A program made the translations under genes and the position numbers. A stretch of 64,000 nucleotides of DNA from positions 571,501 to 635,500 of the forward strand of contig NZ_CP077073.1 in the NCBI RefSeq assembly GCF_019139535.1, read 5' to 3'. Each line of letters opens with the position of its first letter. Positions within the stretch are counted from its first letter, which is position 1. The notes beneath the pieces are model-generated. The model was not told the origin of the DNA. It worked only from the letters and a program-made list of their open reading frames with translations, and searched no databases. The stretch comes from Pseudomonas muyukensis (lineage in GTDB: Bacteria > Pseudomonadota > Gammaproteobacteria > Pseudomonadales > Pseudomonadaceae). Shown piece after piece: positions 51,544 through 60,885 of the stretch.

Positions 51544-52548
51544 ATGACCCACCTGCGAGACCTGAAGATTTCCACCCTCGACCTGGTGCCGGTGCGCGCC
51601 GACGGCGGCCCGGCGCAAGCGCTGCGCAACTCGCTGGACCTGGCGCAGCACGTCGAGCGCTTCGGCTACAACCGCTTCTGGGTGGCCGAGCACCACAACA
51701 TGGACGGCATCGCCAGCTCGGCCACCGCCGTGCTGATTGGCTATCTGGCGGGTGGCACCTCGACCATTCGCCTGGGCTCCGGTGGGGTGATGCTGCCCAA
51801 CCACGCGCCGTTGGTGGTGGCCGAGCAGTTCGGTACCCTGGCCAGCCTGTACCCCGGCCGCATCGACCTGGGCCTGGGCCGCGCCCCGGGTTCCGACCAG
51901 ATGACCGCCCGCGCGCTGCGCCGCGAGCGTTCCGGCAGCGCCGACGATTTCCCCGACGATGTCGAGGAGCTATCGCGCTACCTGGGCCCGCGCACCGACG
52001 ACCAGAAGGTCATCGCCGTGCCCGGCCATGACACCGAGGTACCCCTGTGGCTGCTCGGCTCCAGCCTGTTCAGCGCCCAACTGGCCGGCATGCGCGGCAT
52101 GCCCTATGCCTTCGCCTCGCATTTCGCGCCGCGCTACATGCACGAGGCGATCCGCATCTACCGCGACCACTTCAAGCCATCGACGACGCTGGACAAACCC
52201 TACGTGATGCTGGGTATCCCGATGGTGGTGGCCGAAACTGACGAGAAGGCCGAGTACCTGGCCACCTCGGTGTACCAGCGCATTCTGGCGTTGATCCGCG
52301 GTCAGAGCTTGATGCAGCGCCCGCCAGTCGAAAGCATGAACGGGCTGTGGCTGCCCCATGAGCGCGAGGCGGTAAGCAGCTTCCTGGGCCTGGCGATGAT
52401 CGGCAGCCCGCAGAAGGTGCGGGCCAAGGTGGAGGTGCTGTTGGAACAGACCGGCGCGGACGAGCTGATCTTCACCAGCGACCTGTACGAGCATGCGGAC
52501 CGGCTCAAGTCCTATGAGCTGATGGCGCAGGCACTGCAGACCGCGTGA
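51544..52548 (+). CDS. LLM-class flavin-dependent oxidoreductase (MsnO8-like)
   Basis: 334 residues from the ATG at 51544; the longer frame from 51487 has no other support. TIM-barrel bacterial-luciferase fold: [64 protein letters not shown] and a C-terminal [12 protein letters not shown]. These conserved blocks place it in the MsnO8-type group. A flavin-using monooxygenase or reductase is expected; the substrate is unknown. Confidence 0.85.
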   Translation: MTHLRDLKISTLDLVPVRADGGPAQALRNSLDLAQHVERFGYNRFWVAEHHNMDGIASSATAVLIGYLAGGTSTIRLGSGGVMLPNHAPLVVAEQFGTLASLYPGRIDLGLGRAPGSDQMTARALRRERSGSADDFPDDVEELSRYLGPRTDDQKVIAVPGHDTEVPLWLLGSSLFSAQLAGMRGMPYAFASHFAPRYMHEAIRIYRDHFKPSTTLDKPYVMLGIPMVVAETDEKAEYLATSVYQRILALIRGQSLMQRPPVESMNGLWLPHEREAVSSFLGLAMIGSPQKVRAKVEVLLEQTGADELIFTSDLYEHADRLKSYELMAQALQTA

Positions 52549-52555
52549 GGCCCTG

Positions 52556-52608
52556 CGCCGGCAAGGCCGGCTCCTACACCTAACCTGTAGGAGCCGGCCT
52601 TGCCGGCG
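52556..52608. repeat. perfect 23-base inverted repeat of the second REP type
   Basis: CGCCGGCAAGGCCGGCTCCT plus ACA (52556-52578) and its exact complement (52586-52608) around 7 bases. The same GCCGGCAAGGCCGG core occurs at 56687-56756. It lies between the convergent LLM and DUF1161 genes and may serve as a terminator. Confidence 0.9.
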
Positions 52609-52621
52609 AAGACGCCAACAG

Positions 52622-52843
52622 TCAACCGCGGCGGTAGACGATTTCCTTGGTGCCGCCCTCGCAGCTGCCGATCACCTTGCCGGCCGGCTCGCCCTTCTTG
52701 ACGATCTCCAGCGAATAACCCTGCACGCCCTTGGCATCGAGCTTGGCGGCGATCTCCGCCTTGAGCTCCTCGCAGGGCTTGCCTGCCGCCATTGCACCAC
52801 CGGCCAATACCATCAGGCCCACGGCCAGAATCAGTTTGTTCAT
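52622..52843 (-). CDS. DUF1161 exported protein, second copy
   Basis: 73 residues. A signal peptide (LAVGLMVLAGGAMA) is followed by AGKPCEELKAEIAAKLDAKGVQGYSLEIV and GSCEGGTKEIVYRRG. It is a paralogue of the protein at 50655 (shared PCEELKAEI, GSCEGGTK). Periplasmic, function unknown. Confidence 0.88.
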   Translation of the reverse strand: MNKLILAVGLMVLAGGAMAAGKPCEELKAEIAAKLDAKGVQGYSLEIVKKGEPAGKVIGSCEGGTKEIVYRRG

Positions 52844-52940
52844 CGATCGCTTTCCTTGTACTGATCAAAGACGAAAAGGGCGCGAAGCACGCGCCCTGGG
52901 ACCTTATTACCCGATCATGCCGGGCAAGCCTAGCCTTGTT

Positions 52941-53156
52941 TCAGCTGTTGGCGATACGGAAGCCGACCTTCAGCGTCACCTGGAAATGCGCGGCCTTGTT
53001 GTCGCGGATATGCCCGCGGGTATCGACCACCTCGAACCATTCCAGGTGCTTGATGCTCTTGCCCGCCTCGGCCAGGGCATTGTTGATCGCGTCCTCGATG
53101 CTGGTGGGCGAGGAGCCGACCAGTTCGATCTTCTTGTAGGTATGGTGATCCGACAT
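52941..53156 (-). CDS. dodecin-family flavin-binding protein
   Basis: 71 residues from the ATG at 53156 ([16 protein letters not shown]). Dodecin signatures: [32 protein letters not shown] and [11 protein letters not shown]. These form dodecameric shells that bind flavins and protect or store them. The ATG has AGGAGA upstream. It lies on the minus strand and diverges from the DUF883 gene. Confidence 0.92.
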   Translation of the reverse strand: MSDHHTYKKIELVGSSPTSIEDAINNALAEAGKSIKHLEWFEVVDTRGHIRDNKAAHFQVTLKVGFRIANS

Positions 53157-53306
53157 GAGCGCTCTCCTTGAGTGGGTGTCAGTTGAGCCTAGCAGCACAG
53201 GCCTGGTTTACCTGCGAGCCATCGTCGCAGGGGAAAGTTCGATCGCACTTTCGCCAAGCCGCGCAGTCGCAACCAGTACAGCCCACTACCGCGAAGGAGA
53301 GTCACC

Positions 53307-53630
53307 ATGGCCCACAACTCGCTGCGCAAAGCGTCGCTGGAAAGCATGGAAGCCGAGATCGAGAGCCTGCTCAAGGCCCTGGAGCACCTCAAGCACGATG
53401 CCTCGGAAGAGTCCCACAAGACCATGAAGGCGCTGCGCGGCAATGCCGAGAACGCCCTCAAGCACTCGCGCAGCCTGCTCAGCGATGCCTATGACGAGGT
53501 CAAGACCCGCACCCGCCAGACCGGCATCGCCACCCGCGACTATGCCCAGGAACACCCCTGGACCACCGCCGGCGTGGCGGTGGGCGCCCTTGGCCTGCTG
53601 GCCGCCTACCTGATGTGCCGGCGCAACTAA
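53307..53630 (+). CDS. DUF883 (YqjD/ElaB-like) membrane protein
   Basis: 107 residues. A long N-terminal helix (about 1-70; [20 protein letters not shown]) and a C-terminal amphipathic/transmembrane segment with [26 protein letters not shown]. This is the DUF883 layout: soluble helices plus a C-terminal membrane anchor, as in YqjD and ElaB, which associate with ribosomes in stationary phase. The stop overlaps the end of trpI by 4 bases on the opposite strand. Confidence 0.9.
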   Translation: MAHNSLRKASLESMEAEIESLLKALEHLKHDASEESHKTMKALRGNAENALKHSRSLLSDAYDEVKTRTRQTGIATRDYAQEHPWTTAGVAVGALGLLAAYLMCRRN

Positions 53631-54523
53631 CCGGCCTGGCGCTGTAGTTCCTGGCGCAGCCAATGCGCCAGTTGCTCGGCGCGCCCGTCCGCGGCGCGCC
53701 GGGGTACCCAGAGCGCCAGGGCCGCCGGGGTCGGGGAAAAGCCCCAGGGCGCGACCAGCCGCCCGGCCTTGAGGTCATCCGCCACCAGCGGTTGCGGCGC
53801 GATGGCCACCCCCAACCCGGCCACTGCAGCCTCCAGCAGGTAGTACAAGTGCTCGAAGGCCTGGCCGTACTGCAGGCCCTCGGCGGCCAGGCCATGCTGG
53901 CGCGCCCAGGTTGGCCAGGCTTGTGGACGGGACGTGGTGTGCAATACCGCGAATCGTTGCAAAGCCACGGCTGGCGCGGCCTTCAAACGATCGAAGCTTT
54001 CGCACAGCGGGCTCAGTACCGGGCCGATGCGCTCCTCGGCGAGCACATGCACCTGCATGTCCGCAGGCCAGGGCGGCTCGGCGTACACCAGCAGCGCATC
54101 CAGCCCTGGGCGGCGTGGGTCGAGGTCGCCTTCACCGGCGGACAGGTGCAGGCGCAGTTCCGGCAGGTCAGCCTTCAGCCGCCCAAGCCGGGGGATGAAC
54201 CAACGCGCCAGCAGGCTGCCGGAGCAGCCCAGCACGAACGGCGCTTCGTCGGCATCACGGGCCAATTCGGCACAGGCGCCGCGCAAGCGGTCGAACGCCT
54301 CGAAGCTGGCATCGCGCAGGCGCACGCCGGCATCTGTGAGTTTGATGCCGCGTCCTTCCTTGACGAAAAGCACCACCCCCAAATGCTCCTCGAGCACCTT
54401 GAGCTGCCGACTGACCGCACCATGGGTCACGTGAAGCGCTTCGGCGGCCTGGCTGACGCTGTTGAGCCGAGCCGTGGCCTCGAAGGCGCGCAGGGCGTTG
54501 AGGGGCGGGAGATCCTGAGCCAT
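53627..54523 (-). CDS. trpI: LysR-family regulator TrpI
   Basis: 298 residues. An N-terminal winged helix ([42 protein letters not shown]) is followed by the LysR substrate-binding domain. It is divergent from trpB, the arrangement of TrpI in pseudomonads, where indole-3-glycerol phosphate is the coinducer of trpBA. The 3' end overlaps the DUF883 gene by four bases. Confidence 0.93.
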   Translation of the reverse strand: MAQDLPPLNALRAFEATARLNSVSQAAEALHVTHGAVSRQLKVLEEHLGVVLFVKEGRGIKLTDAGVRLRDASFEAFDRLRGACAELARDADEAPFVLGCSGSLLARWFIPRLGRLKADLPELRLHLSAGEGDLDPRRPGLDALLVYAEPPWPADMQVHVLAEERIGPVLSPLCESFDRLKAAPAVALQRFAVLHTTSRPQAWPTWARQHGLAAEGLQYGQAFEHLYYLLEAAVAGLGVAIAPQPLVADDLKAGRLVAPWGFSPTPAALALWVPRRAADGRAEQLAHWLRQELQRQAG

Positions 54524-54649
54524 TTGACTTGTGAGTTTTCCTGACAGGTTTGCGCAATCTTATCGGTTTTCAGCCGGGCGTGCGCTGGTTAGAGTAGACC
54601 TCATTGATCAGCCTCAGCCCCTTTATCGACTATGTCTACGGAGCGCCCC
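54524..54649 (+). promoter_or_regulatory. trpI-trpBA divergent control region
   Basis: 126 bases that must contain both promoters and the TrpI binding sites. I could not single out a palindrome with confidence; a TTTTCC-N6-like AT-rich stretch (54535-54570) is the most promoter-like part. Confidence 0.6.
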
Positions 54650-55867
54650 ATGACCCAGACCCAATACCGCGCCGGCCCTGATGCCAACGGCCTGTTCGGC
54701 TCGTTCGGCGGCCGCTACGTGGCCGAAACCCTGATGCCGCTGGTGCTCGACCTGGCCCGCGAATACGAAGCCGCCAAGGCCGATCCCAAGTTCCTCGAGG
54801 ACCTGGCCTACTTCCAGCGCGACTACATCGGCCGCCCCAACCCGCTGTACTTCGCCGAGCGCCTGACCGAGCACTGCGGCGGCGCGAAGATCTTCTTCAA
54901 GCGTGAAGAGCTCAACCACACCGGCGCGCACAAGGTGAACAACTGCATCGGCCAGGTGCTGCTGGCCAAGCGCATGGGCAAGAAGCGCCTGATCGCCGAG
55001 ACCGGCGCCGGCATGCACGGCGTGGCCACCGCCACCGTGGCCGCGCGCTTCGGCCTGCCCTGCGTGATCTACATGGGCGCCACCGACATCGAGCGCCAGC
55101 AGGCCAACGTGTTCCGCATGAAACTGCTGGGTGCCGAGATCGTCCCGGTCACTGCCGGCACCGGCACCCTGAAGGACGCCATGAACGAGGCCCTGCGCGA
55201 CTGGGTCACCAACGTCGACGACACTTTCTACCTGATCGGCACCGTGGCCGGTCCACACCCGTACCCGGCGATGGTCCGCGACTTCCAGTCGATCATCGGC
55301 AAGGAAACCCGCGCCCAGCTGCAGGAAAAGGAAGGGCGCCTGCCCGACAGCCTGATCGCCTGCGTCGGCGGCGGCTCCAACGCCATGGGCCTGTTCCACG
55401 ACTTCCTCGATGATGCCAGCGTGCAGATCATCGGCGTCGAAGCCGGTGGCCACGGCGTGCACACCGACAAGCACGCGGCCAGCCTCAACGGCGGCGTGCC
55501 CGGCGTGCTGCACGGCAACCGCACCTACCTGCTGCAGGACGACGACGGCCAGATCACCGACGCCCACTCGATTTCCGCAGGCCTGGACTACCCCGGCATC
55601 GGCCCGGAGCACGCCTTCCTGCATGAAGTGAAGCGCGTGGAGTACGTCAGCATCACCGACGACGAGGCCCTGGACGCCTTCCACGCCACCTGCCGCCTGG
55701 AAGGCATCATCCCGGCGCTGGAGAGCTCCCACGCCCTGGCCGAGGCGATCAAGCGCGCGCCGAAGCTGCCCAAGGACCACCTGATGGTGATCTGCCTGTC
55801 CGGTCGCGGCGACAAGGACATGCAAACCGTGATGAACCACATGGCCGCCCAGGAGAAACAGGCATGA
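54650..55867 (+). CDS. trpB: tryptophan synthase beta subunit
   Basis: 405 residues from the ATG at 54650 ([21 protein letters not shown]), preferred over one six codons upstream. The PLP lysine lies in [13 protein letters not shown]; the phosphate-binding glycines are in [12 protein letters not shown], and the substrate loop is [10 protein letters not shown]. It makes tryptophan from indole and serine, in an alpha2beta2 complex with TrpA. It overlaps trpA by 4 bases. Confidence 0.96.
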   Translation: MTQTQYRAGPDANGLFGSFGGRYVAETLMPLVLDLAREYEAAKADPKFLEDLAYFQRDYIGRPNPLYFAERLTEHCGGAKIFFKREELNHTGAHKVNNCIGQVLLAKRMGKKRLIAETGAGMHGVATATVAARFGLPCVIYMGATDIERQQANVFRMKLLGAEIVPVTAGTGTLKDAMNEALRDWVTNVDDTFYLIGTVAGPHPYPAMVRDFQSIIGKETRAQLQEKEGRLPDSLIACVGGGSNAMGLFHDFLDDASVQIIGVEAGGHGVHTDKHAASLNGGVPGVLHGNRTYLLQDDDGQITDAHSISAGLDYPGIGPEHAFLHEVKRVEYVSITDDEALDAFHATCRLEGIIPALESSHALAEAIKRAPKLPKDHLMVICLSGRGDKDMQTVMNHMAAQEKQA

Positions 55868-56673
55868 GCCGTCTCGAACAACGCTTCGCCGAACTCAAGG
55901 CCGAAGGCCGCTCGGCCCTGGTCACCTTCGTCACCGCCGGCGACCCGGGCTACGACGCCTCGCTGCAGATCCTCAAGGGCCTGCCGGCCGCTGGCGCCGA
56001 CGTGATCGAGCTGGGCATGCCGTTCACCGATCCGATGGCCGACGGCGTGGCGATCCAGCTTGCCACCCTGCGTGCCCTGGAAGCCGGCCAGACCCTGGCC
56101 AAGACCTTGCAGATGGTGCGTGAATTCCGTGTGGATAACCAAACCACGCCGATCGTGCTGATGGGTTACTACAACCCGATCCATCGCTTCGGCGTGGAGC
56201 AGTTCGTCGCCGAGGCAAAAGAGGCCGGCGTCGATGGCCTGATCATCGTCGACCTGCCACCGGAGCACGACGCCGAGCTGGCCACCCCGGCCCAGGCCGC
56301 CGGCATCGACTTCATCCGCCTGACCACCCCGACCACCGACGACGTACGCCTGCCGCGGGTGCTGGAGCGCAGCTCGGGGTTCGTCTACTACGTATCGGTG
56401 GCGGGTGTGACCGGTGCGGGTTCGGCGACCACCGAGCATGTGACCCAGGCCATTGCCCGCCTGCGCCGGCATACCGACCTGCCGATCAGCGTTGGCTTTG
56501 GTATCCGCACGCCTGAGCAGGCAGCGGCGATTGCCCGCCTGGCCGATGGCGTGGTGGTGGGTTCGGCGCTGGTCGACAAGATCGCCCAGGCCAAGGATGC
56601 CGACCAGGCGGTGAAGGATGTGCTGAGCCTGTGCTCGACGCTGGCCGAAGGCGTACGCGCCGCTCGGGCCTGA
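55864..56673 (+). CDS. trpA: tryptophan synthase alpha subunit
   Basis: 269 residues. A TIM barrel with the catalytic glutamate in [15 protein letters not shown] and the aspartate in [14 protein letters not shown] loops; the phosphate-binding part includes [11 protein letters not shown]. It cleaves indole-3-glycerol phosphate to indole, which is channelled to TrpB. Translationally coupled to trpB. An inverted repeat of the second REP type follows. Confidence 0.96.
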   Translation: MSRLEQRFAELKAEGRSALVTFVTAGDPGYDASLQILKGLPAAGADVIELGMPFTDPMADGVAIQLATLRALEAGQTLAKTLQMVREFRVDNQTTPIVLMGYYNPIHRFGVEQFVAEAKEAGVDGLIIVDLPPEHDAELATPAQAAGIDFIRLTTPTTDDVRLPRVLERSSGFVYYVSVAGVTGAGSATTEHVTQAIARLRRHTDLPISVGFGIRTPEQAAAIARLADGVVVGSALVDKIAQAKDADQAVKDVLSLCSTLAEGVRAARA

Positions 56674-56686
56674 TCCGCGTCGCCTT

Positions 56687-56756
56687 GTTCGCCGGCAAAG
56701 CCGGCTCCTACAGGTTATACGACGATCCCTTGTAGGAGCCGGCCTTGCCGGCGAAC
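56687..56756. repeat. inverted repeat of the second REP type after trpA
   Basis: The arms 56687-56712 and 56731-56756 are complementary over 26 bases with one mismatch (GTTCGCCGGCAAAGCCGGCT in one arm). It lies 14 bases after the trpA stop and probably serves as its 3' boundary. Confidence 0.88.
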
Positions 56757-56774
56757 AACGTCAGCCGGCGCAAC

Positions 56775-57107
56775 CTAACCTTCGAATATCGACAGGTCCA
56801 ACGGCCTGATCGCCCCCATCCAGATCGCATGATCGCGGTGATCCGCCAGCTCATCGCCGGTCTCCGGGTGCAGGAACACCACCAGCCCCTTGCGATACAA
56901 CGCCAACCACGGCAACACCACCCCCACCACCTCCGGCCCGAAGGCCAGCTGGCAGCTCCAGTCCGGGTGCGGCCCGACGGGTTTCTGGTGCATCCGCCCC
57001 ATGGTCACGGGGAACAGCCGCGCCGCTTCCTCGCACAGCTCGCGGGCCTGCTGCATGGTCGATGCGTCGTAGTACACGTGGGCGTGATAGCCCTTGATCC
57101 TTTGCAC
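56775..57107 (-). CDS. DOPA 4,5-dioxygenase family protein
   Basis: 110 residues from a GTG at 57107, chosen because AGGAG lies 6-10 bases upstream; the long upstream frame runs through REP sequence. MQRIKGYHAHVYYD starts with the HxH motif, and further histidines occur in GRMHQKPVGPHPDW and VVFLHPETGDEL, matching the DOPA dioxygenase family (PF08883). Activity on catechols is possible; the substrate in bacteria is unknown. Confidence 0.85.
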   Translation of the reverse strand: MQRIKGYHAHVYYDASTMQQARELCEEAARLFPVTMGRMHQKPVGPHPDWSCQLAFGPEVVGVVLPWLALYRKGLVVFLHPETGDELADHRDHAIWMGAIRPLDLSIFEG

Positions 57108-57156
57108 AGCGGCTCCTGATTGCAGTAATTCGAACGTCTTGAAGTCTACGCCATCC

Positions 57157-57261
57157 CTGTAGGAGCGGCCTTGTGTCGCGAAAGGGCTGCGCAGCAGCCC
57201 CGGCAATGTTGCAGGAATGCTGAAATCTGGGGCTGCTGCGCAGCCCTTTCCGCGCCTACAG
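57157..57261. repeat. REP pair, second unit degenerate
   Basis: A complete unit at 57157-57203 (CTGTAGGAGCGGCCTTGTGT to CAGCCCCGG). The inverted unit at 57229-57261 keeps GGGGCTGCTGCGCAGCCCTT but then has TCCGCGCCTACAG, with the ACACAAGGCCGCTC middle lost. Confidence 0.85.
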
Positions 57262-57271
57262 ACAGCGCCGC

Positions 57272-58171
57272 TCATCGGCCACGCTCCTGCTCCAGCCAGT
57301 CGACGAAGCGCTGGATCAGCGCCCCGCGCCGTTTGCGCGGTGGCAGCACCACGTAGTACCCGCGCGCCGACCGTAAGCTGCCCTCCATGGGCCGGCACAA
57401 CAACCCCTGCTCGACTAGCCCATCAACCAGGTGCGCCCAGCCAATCGCCACCCCTTGCCCGGCAATCGCCGCCTGAATCAGCAACGTGTAGTTGTCGAAG
57501 CGCAATTGCCCGGACGGAGGAGGGCTGTCCACACCAAGGCCACGAAACACCCCGGCCCAATCGAACCAGCGACTGGCCTGCTCGCCCTTCAGGTGTAGCA
57601 GTGGCAAGCGTTGCAAAGCCACGGCTGACAAGGGTTTGCCATGAATCAGCCGAGGGCTGCACACCGGGAAAACTTCCTCATCGAACAGCCAGCGGCTCTC
57701 GCCCTGATGGAAGCGCCCATCACCGAACAGCACCGCCACATCGATGTCCGGGCGCAGCATCGCCTGGCTGCGCTCGCCGGTCACCAAGCTCACGTCCACC
57801 TGTGGATAAGCCTCGTGGAAACGCTGCAAGCGTGGCATCAGCCAGAACGCCGCAAAGGCGAAGTCGGTAGCCACCTGCAGCACCTCGCGCTGGCCGCGCC
57901 CACTGGCCTGGGCAACGCCATCGTCCATCGCCTGCAAGCCCTGGTGCACCTGTTCGAACAACAGCAACCCCGCCTCGGTCAGCTCGATGCCCCGGTAGAT
58001 TCGGTCGAACAACCGCGTCCCCAGGTGCGCCTCCAGGCGCTTCATCTGCTGGCTGACCGCCGGCTGGGTGGTGCCCAGCTCCACGGCGGCAGCGGTGAAG
58101 CTGCGCAGGCGGGCGGCGGCCTCGAACACGCGCAAGGCGTCGAGGGACAAGTCGGCGAGGTGCTCAAACAT
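57272..58171 (-). CDS. LysR-family regulator of choline-sulfate use
   Basis: 299 residues. Helix-turn-helix ALRVFEAAARLRSFTAAAVELGTTQPAVSQQMKRLEAHLG, then a LysR sensor domain. It lies divergently 109 bases from betC, the arrangement of the choline-sulfate regulator in pseudomonads, so control of betC is inferred. The intergenic interval should hold its operator. Confidence 0.85.
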   Translation of the reverse strand: MFEHLADLSLDALRVFEAAARLRSFTAAAVELGTTQPAVSQQMKRLEAHLGTRLFDRIYRGIELTEAGLLLFEQVHQGLQAMDDGVAQASGRGQREVLQVATDFAFAAFWLMPRLQRFHEAYPQVDVSLVTGERSQAMLRPDIDVAVLFGDGRFHQGESRWLFDEEVFPVCSPRLIHGKPLSAVALQRLPLLHLKGEQASRWFDWAGVFRGLGVDSPPPSGQLRFDNYTLLIQAAIAGQGVAIGWAHLVDGLVEQGLLCRPMEGSLRSARGYYVVLPPRKRRGALIQRFVDWLEQERGR

Positions 58172-58280
58172 AAGCTTGGCTAATCCCAGTCATTGCCCGG
58201 CATGGGCTTTACCCACGTTATCCACAGCACCATGCTGGATTGCAAGCATTCACCATAACTCCTGACGATGGAAGGGCACC

Positions 58281-59798
58281 ATGAAGCGACCCAATATCCT
58301 GTTCATCATGGCCGACCAGATGGCCGCGCCGCTGCTGCCGATCTACAACCCGTCGCCGATCAGGATGCCCAACCTGGCCCGCCTGGCCGAACAGGCCGTG
58401 GTGTTCGACTCTGCCTATTGCAACAGCCCGCTGTGCGCGCCATCACGCTTCACCCTGGTCAGCGGCCAGTTGCCCAGCCGCATTGGCGCCTACGACAACG
58501 CTGCCGATTTCCCCGCCGATGTGCCGACTTATGCACACTACCTGCGGCGCCTGGGTTACCGCACCGCGCTGTCGGGCAAGATGCACTTCTGCGGCCCGGA
58601 CCAGCTGCACGGCTACGAGCAACGCCTGACCAGCGACATCTACCCGGCCGATTACGGCTGGGCGGTAAATTGGGATGCGCCGGGCGAGCGCCCGAGCTGG
58701 TACCACAACATGTCCTCGGTGTTGCAGGCCGGCCCCTGCGTGCGCACCAACCAGCTGGATTTCGACGAGGAGGTGGTGTTCAAGGCCCGCCAATACCTTT
58801 ACGACCATGTGCGCGAGGACGATGGCCGGCCGTTCTGCCTGACCGTTTCCATGACCCATCCGCACGACCCCTACACCATCCCCAAGCACTACTGGGATAG
58901 GTACGAGGCTGTGGATATCCCGCTGCCGCGCGAGGAAATCGCCCAGGACCAGCAGGACCCGCACTCGCAACGCCTGCTGAAGGTCTACGACCTGTGGAAC
59001 AAGCCCCTGCCCGTGGACAAGGTCCGCGACGCCCGCCGCGCCTACTTCGGCGCCTGCAGCTACATCGACGACAACATCGGCAAGCTGCTGCAGACCCTCG
59101 CAGACTGTGGCCTGGCCGACGACACCCTGATCGTCTTCTCCGGCGACCACGGCGACATGCTTGGCGAGCGCGGGCTCTGGTACAAGATGCACTGGTTCGA
59201 GATGTCGGCGCGGGTGCCGCTGCTGGTCCACGCGCCCAAGCGCTTCGCACCGGCCCGGGTCAGCGCCAGCGTGTCCACCTGCGACCTGCTGCCAACCCTG
59301 GTCGAACTGGCCGGTGGTGCCGTGGATAACCAACTGCACCTGGACGGTCGCTCGCTGCTCGGCCACCTGCAAGGGCAGGGCGGCCATGACGAGGTGATCG
59401 GCGAATACATGGCCGAAGGCACGGTCGGCCCGCTGATGATGATCCGCCGCGGCGCCTACAAGTTCGTGTACAGCGAGGACGACCCCTGTTTACTCTACGA
59501 CCTGAGCCGCGACCCGCACGAGCGGGAGAACCTCACCGGCAGCCCGGATCACCAGGCGCTGCTGCAGGCATTTGTCGATGAAGCCCGCCAGCGCTGGGAC
59601 ATCCCCAGCCTGCGCCAGCAGGTGCTGGCCAGTCAGCGCCGCCGCCGCCTGGTGGCCGAGGCGCTGGCCATCGGCACGCTGAAAAGCTGGGACCACCAAC
59701 CGCTGGTGGACGCCAGCCAACAGTACATGCGCAACCACATCGATCTCGACGACCTCGAGCGCAAGGCACGTTATCCACAGCCCGCACCCCTGGATTGA
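58281..59798 (+). CDS. betC: choline-sulfatase
   Basis: 505 residues of the arylsulfatase superfamily. MKRPNILFIMADQM (metal-binding DQ), and CAPSRFTLVSGQLPS where the cysteine of C-x-P-S-R is converted to formylglycine. HGDMLGERG carries further metal ligands. It cleaves choline-O-sulfate to choline and sulfate, in the cytoplasm. Choline can feed glycine betaine synthesis. The next gene, a choline-type binding protein, starts 14 bases downstream. Confidence 0.94.
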   Translation: MKRPNILFIMADQMAAPLLPIYNPSPIRMPNLARLAEQAVVFDSAYCNSPLCAPSRFTLVSGQLPSRIGAYDNAADFPADVPTYAHYLRRLGYRTALSGKMHFCGPDQLHGYEQRLTSDIYPADYGWAVNWDAPGERPSWYHNMSSVLQAGPCVRTNQLDFDEEVVFKARQYLYDHVREDDGRPFCLTVSMTHPHDPYTIPKHYWDRYEAVDIPLPREEIAQDQQDPHSQRLLKVYDLWNKPLPVDKVRDARRAYFGACSYIDDNIGKLLQTLADCGLADDTLIVFSGDHGDMLGERGLWYKMHWFEMSARVPLLVHAPKRFAPARVSASVSTCDLLPTLVELAGGAVDNQLHLDGRSLLGHLQGQGGHDEVIGEYMAEGTVGPLMMIRRGAYKFVYSEDDPCLLYDLSRDPHERENLTGSPDHQALLQAFVDEARQRWDIPSLRQQVLASQRRRRLVAEALAIGTLKSWDHQPLVDASQQYMRNHIDLDDLERKARYPQPAPLD

Positions 59799-59812
59799 GA
59801 AGAGAGGCCGCC

Positions 59813-60736
59813 ATGCAGAAGTTCTCCACCGCCGTGCTCGCCCTGGCCCTGAGCCTGGGCACGGCCCACGCCGCCGACAACGACGCGCAATGCAGCACCG
59901 TGAAACTGGCCGACCCCGGCTGGAGCGATATCGCCAGCACCAATGCCGTTGCCCGCCTGCTCCTGGAAAGCCTGGGCTACCAGGTGAAGATCGACAGCCT
60001 GGCCGTGCCGATCATCTATGGAGGCTTGAAGGATGGCCGGGTGGATGCCTTCCTTGGCAACTGGATGCCGGCGCACCAGGGCTTCCATGACAAGTTCATC
60101 GCCAGCGGTGATGTACAGCGACTGGCGCGCAACCTCGAAGGCACGGAATTTACCCTGGCGGTGCCGGACTATGTGTGGAACGCCGGGGTAAAAGACTTCG
60201 CCGACCTGCAAAAACACGCCGACCGGTTCGACAACAAGCTCTACGGCATCGGCTCCGGCGCGCCGGCCAACCTGTCGCTGAAGGAGATCATTGCCAACAA
60301 CGCATTCGACCTGGGCCGGTGGAAACTGGTCGAGTCCAGCGAGCAGGCGATGCTGGCCCAAGTGGACCGGGCGGTGAAGAAGCAGCAGTTCATCACCTTC
60401 CTCGGCTGGACCCCGCACCCGATGAACGTGAAGCTGAAGATGCATTACCTCACGGGTGGGGAGCAGTGGTTCGGCAGCAAGGGCGAGGTGTACACCCTGA
60501 CCCGCAAAGGTTATCCACAAGCCTGTCCGAATGTGGCGAAGCTGCTGGGGAACCTGAAGTTCTCGCTGGAGATGGAGAACAGCATCATGGCTGAGGTTGT
60601 GGATAAGAAGGTGAGCTTCGATGAGGCGGCCAGGGGTTGGGTGAAGGCTCATCCACAGGTGCTGGATGGTTGGCTCGCAGGCGTGACCACCAAAGCTGGC
60701 GGGGATGCAGCAGAAACGGTCAAAGCCACACTCTGA
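59813..60736 (+). CDS. choline/choline-sulfate ABC transporter substrate-binding protein (ChoX-like)
   Basis: 307 residues from the ATG at 59813. A signal peptide (AVLALALSLGTAHA) is followed by a quaternary-amine-binding (OpuAC) fold: VKLADPGWSDIASTNAVA, FLGNWMPAHQGF and ITFLGWTPHPMNV, with aromatic residues lining a choline pocket. No permease or ATPase is next to it, so it presumably works with a CbcWV/ChoWV-type transporter elsewhere in the genome. Co-transcribed with betC. Confidence 0.88.
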   Translation: MQKFSTAVLALALSLGTAHAADNDAQCSTVKLADPGWSDIASTNAVARLLLESLGYQVKIDSLAVPIIYGGLKDGRVDAFLGNWMPAHQGFHDKFIASGDVQRLARNLEGTEFTLAVPDYVWNAGVKDFADLQKHADRFDNKLYGIGSGAPANLSLKEIIANNAFDLGRWKLVESSEQAMLAQVDRAVKKQQFITFLGWTPHPMNVKLKMHYLTGGEQWFGSKGEVYTLTRKGYPQACPNVAKLLGNLKFSLEMENSIMAEVVDKKVSFDEAARGWVKAHPQVLDGWLAGVTTKAGGDAAETVKATL

Positions 60737-60754
60737 TTTTTGTCTGTTAGGCTG

Positions 60755-60862
60755 CCAGGGCCGCTTTGCGGCCCTTTCGCGACACAAGGCCGCTCCTACA
60801 GGAGTTCGCGCTTTTCTGTAGGAGCGGCCTTGTGTCGCGAAACGAGGGCAAAGCCCTCGCCA
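60755..60862. repeat. inverted REP pair between choX-like and sulP genes
   Basis: Units at 60755-60801 and 60816-60862, head to head, with a 14-base spacer. The palindromic heads differ in sequence (GGGCCGCTTTGCGGCCC versus GAGGGCAAAGCCCTC), so stem complementarity is kept within each. Confidence 0.9.
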
Positions 60863-60885
60863 GCGATACTGAACAGGAATGACGC

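Noticed and set aside
56775..57398. 207-residue version of the DOPA dioxygenase-like gene
   Set aside because: The extra 97 residues are translated REP sequence; the GTG with a good ribosome binding site at 57107 is used.
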